DNA of 64,000 bases. Source: Neoscytalidium dimidiatum. Its lineage: Eukaryota; Ascomycota; Dothideomycetes; Botryosphaeriales; Botryosphaeriaceae. The position numbers were made by a program, and so were the translations under genes. Location: NCBI GenBank assembly GCA_037367355.1, contig CM074703.1, positions 2,480,001 to 2,544,000 on the forward strand, written 5' to 3'. The notes beneath the pieces were generated by a model, which was not told the DNA's origin, ran no database searches, and saw only the letters and a list, made by a program, of their open reading frames with translations. Numbering within the stretch: the first letter of the stretch is position 1; each line of letters opens with the position of its first letter. Positions 57,333 to 64,000 of the stretch are shown piece by piece.

Positions 57333-58966
57333 ATGACTTCTCCCGAAAAGCCGTTTGATGATGGAACGACCAGAATCGAAGTAGCTGACCTGAAGGAGTC
57401 CGCCGAGAACAATCGCCTCGCCCCCGCCCAGACAATGTCAGAGGAAGAATTCGAGGAAGTGGAGAGAAAGCTCCTACGGACGCTGGACATTCGTCTCCTT
57501 GCTTGCGTCTGGCTCATATTCGTCATGAATTACTTGGACAGAGTCCGTGTATCTCCAACGTGTCCGTCAAGCGGATCTGTGCTGACATTCGTTGGCTGTA
57601 GAACAATATCGCTGCTGCAAAGGTGTCCGGCATCGAGAAGTCTCTGCACCTGCCCGCAGAAGCGTACGCGACAGCCGTGACTCTCCTCTTCGTCGGACAC
57701 GTCCTCATGCAGATTCCATCCAATGTGTTCCTCGCGCACCTGCGCCCATCCATCTACCTTCCAGCCTGCATGGCCGGCTGGGGGCTCATCTCTGCCCTGA
57801 CCGGCGTCACGCAGAGTGCTGCAGGACTATTCGCTACCCGATTTTTCCTAGGCTTCGTAGAGGCTGCGTTCTACCGTAAGAATGGATACACGGCCTCGCA
57901 TAAGCAATGACGGATGTACGCATGCTGACGCCGCTCGTTCCAGCCGGCGCTCTCTTCCTCATCTCCTCTTGGTACAAGCGCTCCGAAAAGGGCCTACGCA
58001 GCGCCATCCTCTTCTCTGCCACGCAGCTGGGCACCGCCTTCTCCGGCCTCATCGGCGCGGGCGTCCAACACGGACGCGACGGAGCCCGTGGCTTGCCGGC
58101 CTGGCGCTGGCTCTTCATCATCGAAGGCTCCATCACCGTCTTCGTCGCCCTCTGCTCGCTCCTCGTCCTCCCGGACTGGCCCTCGACAACCCGGTGGCTG
58201 ACGCCCACGGAGCGAGCCGTCGCCGAATGGCGGCTGATCAAGGACGCAGGCCAAGTCGACGAGGACGACGAGCGCTGGAGCTACGGCTTCGGCCTCGCGC
58301 TCAAGGACTGACGCGTCTACGTCTTCGCCGACATGTTCCTCTGCCTGCAAGTCGCGTCCGCGACGTCCAACTTCTTCCCGTCCGTCGTGCAGACGCTCGG
58401 CTACGGCCGCGTGCACACCCTCCTCCTGACGGTGCCCCCTCGTTTCCGTCGCCAACAACGCGTCCGCCGACCGGCTGCACAACTCGTCCTTCCACGTCGC
58501 GTGGCCGCCGGCCGCCGCCATCGTCGGCTTCGTCGTCGGCGCCGCCAGCCTCGACGCCGGCGCCCGCTACTTCGCCATGATCCTGATGGTGGGCGGTGGG
58601 CACGGCGCCAACGCCGTCGTGCTGGCCTGGACGCAGAAGACGATGCTGCGGCCGCGCATCGAGCGCGCCGCCGCCGTCGCGCTCGTCAACGCCGCCGGCA
58701 ACGTCTCCCAGGTCTGGACGTCGTACCTCTACCCCAACGCCGCGAAGCCACGCTACGCGCTCGCCATGAGCGTCAATTCAGCCTTCGCCCTCGCCAGCAT
58801 CCTGCTGGCCCTGTGCATGCGTGCGGTCTTGAGACGAGCCAACCGCAAGCTCGATGCTGGTGGCGACGTGGCGGAGGTCATGAAGGGCGAGGCGCGGTCC
58901 AAGATCGACGGGCTGTCGGAGGAGGAGCGCGAGATGCGGAAGGCTGCTTTCCGGTACGTCACGTAA
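57333..58966 (+). pseudogene. MFS transporter (allantoate/DAL5-type anion:cation symporter), broken
   Basis: Fungal MFS importer of the DAL5/TNA1-like group, which takes up organic anions such as allantoate, nicotinate or sugar acids. Exons 57333-57542, 57602-57875 and 57944 onward splice normally. Family blocks: WLIFVMNYLDR/NNIAAAKVSG, TLLFVGHVLMQIPSNVFLAH, ATRFFLGFVEAAFYPGALF, ISSWYKRSEKGLRSAILFSA, AWRWLFIIEGSITVFVALCS. Two lesions follow. At 58309-58311 a TGA sits where the family has Trp (LKD-stop-RVYVFADMF); a single TGG to TGA change would explain it. Near 58438-58445 the frame shifts, with several residues apparently lost, after LLLTVPP; the second frame then runs on (VSVANNASADRLHNSSF) to 58966. 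No GT-AG intron removes either. The protein would end after about half its helices. Confidence 0.85.
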
Positions 58967-60392
58967 TCTTGGGCATGAGTAATGAGGGAGATGATTAGCA
59001 TTTTCCCCATGGGAAAAAAAGAGAAGGGGGGACATGGGCCAAACAATTCAATTATAGTCCGAAGCAGGGCGAGGGTTCGGAAGCGAGTCTCGTGTACTTG
59101 GAAAGCCATCGAAGTAGCCAGCTCCTTGCAACCACGAAATGCTATGAGAATCCTACCATCTTAAGGGTCTCATGTACCTGCTGTCGGCCCGGTCGAGAAT
59201 GGTCTGACAGGCGCGGGAACCGCTCTGGTGCATAAGGAGCTAGATGTGAGGCAGAGAACCTTACTAAAAATAACCGAGAGCCAGGAGAGAGAAAGTCATC
59301 TCACAATTACCTAGCTATTCTCTTCCTCCGCACAAGCTCCCGCCCAATCAACTACCATCCGCATCACTCCTTCCCCGTCTGCAAATGCCAAAAAAGCATG
59401 TGGCGGAAGAAGGTAGTAAATGGACATTTAGGCGAAGAGGGGTGTACGGCAATAGATTGAGAAAAGGCAGACAGGAAAGTTTTTAAGCTGAACTAAGGAG
59501 GCCGCTGCCGCAACTCACGCCGGCGACCACTGCAACGCACACTACAGCGGCGCGTCATGGGCAAACTGGCGGCCTCCATTCTTTTTCTTTTTTGGATCTC
59601 TTCGCATACAACCTCCACAAAGACCCCATCGAAACCATATCCTGCCAAGTCCTCCCGGCCACCGCAATATTAAAAAGAAAACACAAAAAAATTGGGGGGA
59701 GCAACATATGGTCTGATTCGGCCCAACGCGGTACGCGCCCACTGCGCCGGGCGCCTGGTCTCTTTATCCGAACAACGAAAGGAAAATACTTTGGATTTGT
59801 GGCCAAAAGGAAAAGGTATGAAACATGCGTCAAGGGGATATTATTGAACACGAAACTCTGGAAACTCGGTGTTTGTGCTGTGATGTGTTGTCCGCGTCGA
59901 GGAAAAGGCTCCAACTGAAAGGGGTACTAAGAACATTTGACAACCAGCGCACGCAGATGCCAGGCCCGCAAACCCTTGAACGCCTCCGGATGCAGAAAAG
60001 CAACCAGGGAATACAACTTTGAGAGAAAGCCATGACAGTGCTGAAGATGAAACAGAGAGAGAGAGAGAACAAAAAAAGTCGTGTTGTGACATGAAATCAA
60101 GAAAGAAATGTAAAGAAAAAGCTGTTGAGACCCGCCATGTGCACAATTCCAACCTCCCTCAACACGCAAGACAACCCACGGAAAATACGAAGCCTGCCAC
60201 CGCAACCCGTTTTACTCTTTTCCTCGAACCAATGCAGCTCTGCTCGGCGCCGGCGTAACGATGTACAATTCGCTCAACTCGCTGTCCAAAACCGCGCCCA
60301 CAAGCATACAACGGCAACTGTTAAAGCGCGAACGCCTCGATGTCTATAGTCCTTCAATGTTATTCCGTTCCAATACTTCACGCGTACACCAA
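58967..60392. other. spacer between the MFS pseudogene and the kinase gene
   Basis: 1.4 kb with no gene seen; frames of up to about 119 codons without motifs. A GA-rich run lies at about 60052-60120. The right part is the 3' UTR of the kinase gene. Confidence 0.5.
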
Positions 60393-61291
60393 TCAGCCAC
60401 CCCTGGCCTTGCCACGCCGACGGAAGAGGTCCATGACCCTGCGCGCCGCACCGGAGCTTCCTACATGGCGCTGATTGTCCTCGTACGCATCGGCAAAGCG
60501 ACGGTTCTTCTGTAGAACGCGTGCCCGCCCTTCCCGCGGCTCCGACACGGCCTCGGCACTGTCGTACGGCGCGTTGCGCGAACGGTACGGCAGCGACTGT
60601 GGCCCTTGGGATGAAAGGTCCGACTCATTGCCGTGGTAGTACGCGTTGCCTTGGTCCGAATTGGATGGGTATTGTTGCATTGCGTTGTCCTCATACTGAT
60701 ATGCCGGTTGAGCCTGGAATTGTGTTTGGTCCGCCGGTGCCGACGTCGGCCCGCGCGCCGACATCTGACTCCTACGTTTTTGCCGGACGTCAGTCGTTTC
60801 GCCAGTGCGACGGCGGTCAAGATCCTCGTAAGTGATGGGGATGGTGTTGCCCGTGCTCTGGCTAGGCGAGGGACTTTCGCCGCGACCGAATGCCATCTGG
60901 GGCCGGGATGATGCCCGTTGCCGCCCTGTCGCGCCGATCGAACGGCGGTCAGCTGCTCCAGATGACTCTTTGTTCCCGCCAGTGAAGCTCTTCATAGAGA
61001 ATGATGCAGGAAGCAAAGAGAATCTGCGGGATGACCTGTTTCCTGATGGAGCACCATCGCTGGTCTTGCGACTGAAGCTTAATGATGGGCGCCGGGAAGA
61101 CTCGGTCGATTTTCTGTTGCCCGCACTGTCTGCGCTGTTGATGGAATTATTCATGCTGACAGGAGGATAGGACTTCTGTTGTTTCTGGCCAGAGCTTCCA
61201 CTGAACAGGGACGTCCTGAAGATCTTTTCTCCAATGCCACCAACAGTGTTGGAACGCTTGTGGCCACTGTTGCGCGAGGAGTAACTTTGCG

Positions 61292-61325
<34 letters not shown>

Positions 61326-64000
61326 ATAACCGCCCGATGGCATCCTTTGGGTCGATGGCTGTCCCATAACCCCGGGGGGGTCTTGGTCTTGTGGCATCGG
61401 AGCAGAAATAACATACTGCTTTCCCTTGGGCTGCGAAAAGCGGCCTTGCACGTTAGTGGTAGCAACGGTGGCTGCTGCGGGTTGACCGTAGGAGTTTCCA
61501 CGGGATGGTAGTCTCGAAGATCCGCCAAGGGTACCACCAGTAGACGGCCTTGCGGACGAGGTGACCGGAGCATTTCCGAACGGTGAGTCTGAAACTGACC
61601 GGGGCCCTTCGCGGTTCTGGCGCGAGGTTGCGGCCGGAACCTGTTGTGCAGATCCTGCAGAAGGACGACGCTGCCTGTTCGTCGAAGAAGCGTAGCCATC
61701 GGACGTTGGCACTTCGACAGGACCCTGGTTGTCCAACTTCGAGCGAGCGCGCTGTGCGCCACCTTGTGACAGGGGTACCGTGGGACCGGCGGTTGCCGTC
61801 GAAGCCTCCCCGCCTCTTTGGGTTTGTGTGTGGGGTGCGACGTATTCGACTTGCACCGTTCTGCGTTTGGCGTCTCGCCTGCCCTGCTTTTCCGGCGTCT
61901 CGGTTTGATCGATATGGCCATGCTTCTGGGTCAGGCCACCAACGGCGGCGACAGAGGTGTGTTGCTTGCTTGCTTCCCGCACTGATGCACTGCGTGCTAG
62001 TTGTGGGACCTCGTACGGGTCTTCTATGTGAGGGTCAGCAAAGCCTCGACCATGCCAGATGTAGCGCCCGATATTGCCATCGCGCAACAGCTGACCAATG
62101 GCCACGGGGTATGTCTTACCTGGCGGTACGGTTGTGTTGGCAATATCACTTGACGTGGTGGTGCTGCTTGTGATGAATCCGACAACATGCGCGTACTCGC
62201 TCAGCCAGCTGTGCCGAGCAACTTCGAACAAGTCGGCTCGCTTGCGCGGATCAGGGACAAGAATTCGCTTGAGGAGATCACGGGCGTGAGGGGTGACGTA
62301 TTCGGGGAAGGTCAGGGGGGTAGAGACGATGTACTTGTAGAGGAGGTTGATATTGTCGCCTTCGGGGTTGGCAGGGTCGTCGTCAAACGGTAGATAACCG
62401 GCCAACATGGCATACTGCGCGTGGTTGGACATGTGTTAGTGGCTGTGGAACAATGATTGCTGCCTAGCATCTGCCTTGCGACTTACCAAAATCACGCCGC
62501 AGCTCCAAACGTCCACTTTTCTGCCGGTATATAAAGAGTCGCTGACGACCAGCTCCGGTGCGGCGTAGCACGGACTGCCACAACTGGTTTGCATCAGATC
62601 GCCCCGGCGATGCCCACTTTCGCCCACTATCTCCAGACCCATCTTTTTCACGAATTCCTTGTTTCCGAGGTTGTACTCGATCTCGTCTCCAAGCTCATCG
62701 TTGGGATCGAAAGTGTTGGCGAAGCCGAAATCGGTAATGATGATGTTCTTGTTCCGGTCGAGAAGAAGGTTCTCAAGCTTGAGATCGCGATGCACAATAC
62801 CTTTCTTGTGCAGGTAGCCTACGCCAGAAACCAGCTGGGCAAACAGGCGGCGCGCCGAGTTATCTTTCAGGTACCGGTGGTTCAGGATGTAATCAAACAG
62901 CTCGCCGCCGGACGCGTACTCCAGGATGATGCCGATGTGCCTTTCCGTTTCGACCATCTCGTGCAAGCGCACGATGTTAGGATGCTGCAGCCCGCGCAGA
63001 ATGGAGATCTCACGGTAGATCTTGGGCAGGCGGCTCGGGTTGGAGCCAAGGACTTCTCTCCGGATCAGCTTGATGGCAACCTGGACCCCGCCATCCTTCT
63101 TCCAACCCATCTTGACTTTGCCGAACTCTCCCTCGCCTAATGTCTGGCCCAGGATGTAGTCGCCAAACTTGGTCTCCCTTCGCTTCTCTCTGGAGTGGTC
63201 CTGCCGGCTCTTGCCTCCGCCGCGTCCCCCATCGTCAACACCCTCGTTCCCCACAAGACCCAGGCCAGTGATTGGCGTGATGTCAGTGCCAGTCGGAGCG
63301 GCCCGCGTCTCCGCCATGCGGGCCTGCTCGCGGGCAATGTCCTCTTGGGGATCCGCGATGACCAGGCGGTTGATGACCGTGCTTTCCTCCCGGGGTAGGC
63401 TGGAGCCCATCGGCGGGGTGCCGACGGCGGTTGCAGAGCGGCTGTGGGTGGGGGTCTGCTTTGTCCGGGACGACGACGAAGCGGCGCTGGACTGGTAGTT
63501 TTGCTGCTCGCGGGACGGCTGGCGTCGGCGCTGGGCAGCGTTTGCAGCGGCGCTGGCAGGATCTTCCCTCATGTTCTGCGAGGCGGTGCGGGACGACGGC
63601 GGGCGCTCATCTGTAGATCGTTGACTCTGGTACGGGTCTTGTGCGGGCTGGGCGGAGGAGCGATGGGTGGACGAGGTGCGAGGCGGCGGTACGGGGCCCT
63701 GGTGGGCATTGTACGGAGACGAGGCGATGACGGGCGAGGGCTGGGTGGACGACGACGCGGGCTGCGCGCGCGGGGTTGTCATGTCGGAGGTGTTGGAGGC
63801 GGACGGCGAGTAATGTTGCGATTGTTGCGGTGTGGAGGGCTCGCCATTCCCGCTCGGGCGCGCCGACTTGGTGGACCGCTGCTGGGGCGGCGAGCTCTGC
63901 GCCGGGGCAGGCTGCTGCTGGTAGTACTGGTCGCGGCCGTGAGGCGGCTGCTGGTACTGGCCACGGGCAGAAATGGTGGGACCGGTCTGCTGTACCGCGG
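60393..64000 (-). CDS. KIN4-like serine/threonine protein kinase (5' end outside window)
   Basis: CAMK/Snf1-related kinase most like yeast KIN4/FRK1, which act on spindle position or nutrient signalling. The reading frame is open to the window edge, so the N-terminus is incomplete. Exons: 64000-62487, 62414-62120 and 62023-60393. A long Gln/Ser/Pro-rich region precedes the catalytic domain. The catalytic domain has GQTLGEGEFGKVKMGW, VAIKLIRREVL with the ATP-binding Lys, the HRDLKLENLLLDRN loop, DFGFANTFDPNDELGDEIEY and TSCGSPCYAAPELVVSDSLY. WSCGVIL/YAMLAGYLPFDD crosses the first intron. The catalytic domain ends near RHSWLSEYAHV. The tail of about 550 residues is disordered (polyQ from a CTG/CAG repeat at about 61297-61326), with short conserved-looking blocks RRTVQVEYVAPHTQ and RRFSLLPASFSMKSFTG. 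It ends in a basic segment RRVMDLFRRRGKARGG. The 96-base third-phase intron at 62119-62024 is also readable in frame. Confidence 0.9.
61297..61326 (+). repeat. CTG trinucleotide repeat encoding polyglutamine
   Basis: About ten CTG units on the plus strand are read as CAG (Gln) on the minus strand in the disordered tail of the kinase. Length variation between strains would be expected. Confidence 0.85.

Noticed and set aside
58300..58320. Possible intron that would remove the in-frame TGA of the MFS gene
   Set aside because: No GT donor and AG acceptor pair near the stop restores the conserved residues; the TGA is better read as a Trp-to-stop change.

Overview
The window is nuclear DNA from a filamentous ascomycete (Pezizomycotina); I cannot fix the class from sequence alone. 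The evidence is single genes interrupted by short GT-AG introns of about 50-200 bp, several with CTAAC-type branch sites, and typical mould families: a CBM1-GH10 xylanase, an AgdC-type GH31 alpha-glucosidase, two fungal-rhodopsin/SAT4 membrane proteins, a Clr2 silencing factor, a trifunctional HIS4 and a KIN4-like kinase. There is no operon structure and I found no rRNA, convincing tRNA or CRISPR.

Layout. 1-2.8 kb has no gene I can support. 2.8-6.8 kb holds two minus-strand membrane proteins (UPF0658 Golgi protein; SAT4-type protein). 6.8-11.2 kb is gene-poor and ends in the xylanase promoter, with two XlnR-type sites and a TATA box. The xylanase occupies 11.2-12.7 kb. 12.7-17.3 kb is mostly non-coding, with one small uncharacterised gene near 15.5 kb. 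17.3-28.9 kb is a dense housekeeping block: a coiled-coil protein, Clr2, a single-pass membrane protein, and HIS4 with an amino-acid-control AP-1 site just upstream. 31.3-36.2 kb carries a PAF-acetylhydrolase/lipase-like protein and a zinc alcohol/formaldehyde dehydrogenase. 41.1-42.7 kb has a second SAT4-type protein, followed by about 4.7 kb without recognisable genes. 47.4-50.5 kb is the GH31 alpha-glucosidase. 60.4-64.0 kb is a KIN4-like kinase that runs off the right edge.

The most interesting part is 51.8-59.0 kb. Six neighbouring genes look like a small-molecule catabolic cluster in decay: a 3'-truncated class II ketose-bisphosphate aldolase, an apparently intact RraA/HMG-aldolase-like gene, a 3'-truncated LDH2/malate-type dehydrogenase, a 3'-truncated PDC-hydrolase-like amidohydrolase, an intact Dabb-domain protein, and an MFS (allantoate/DAL5-type) transporter with a premature TGA and a frameshift. 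The dehydrogenase and the amidohydrolase are convergent and both lose their C-termini at the same point, which one deletion would explain. The substrate is unknown; the enzyme mix suggests a hydroxy-/oxo-acid, sugar-acid or aromatic-ring-fission product.

Gene models below are spliced by eye from GT-AG signals, reading frame and family conservation. Exon edges are given where they could be worked out. No homology search could be run.
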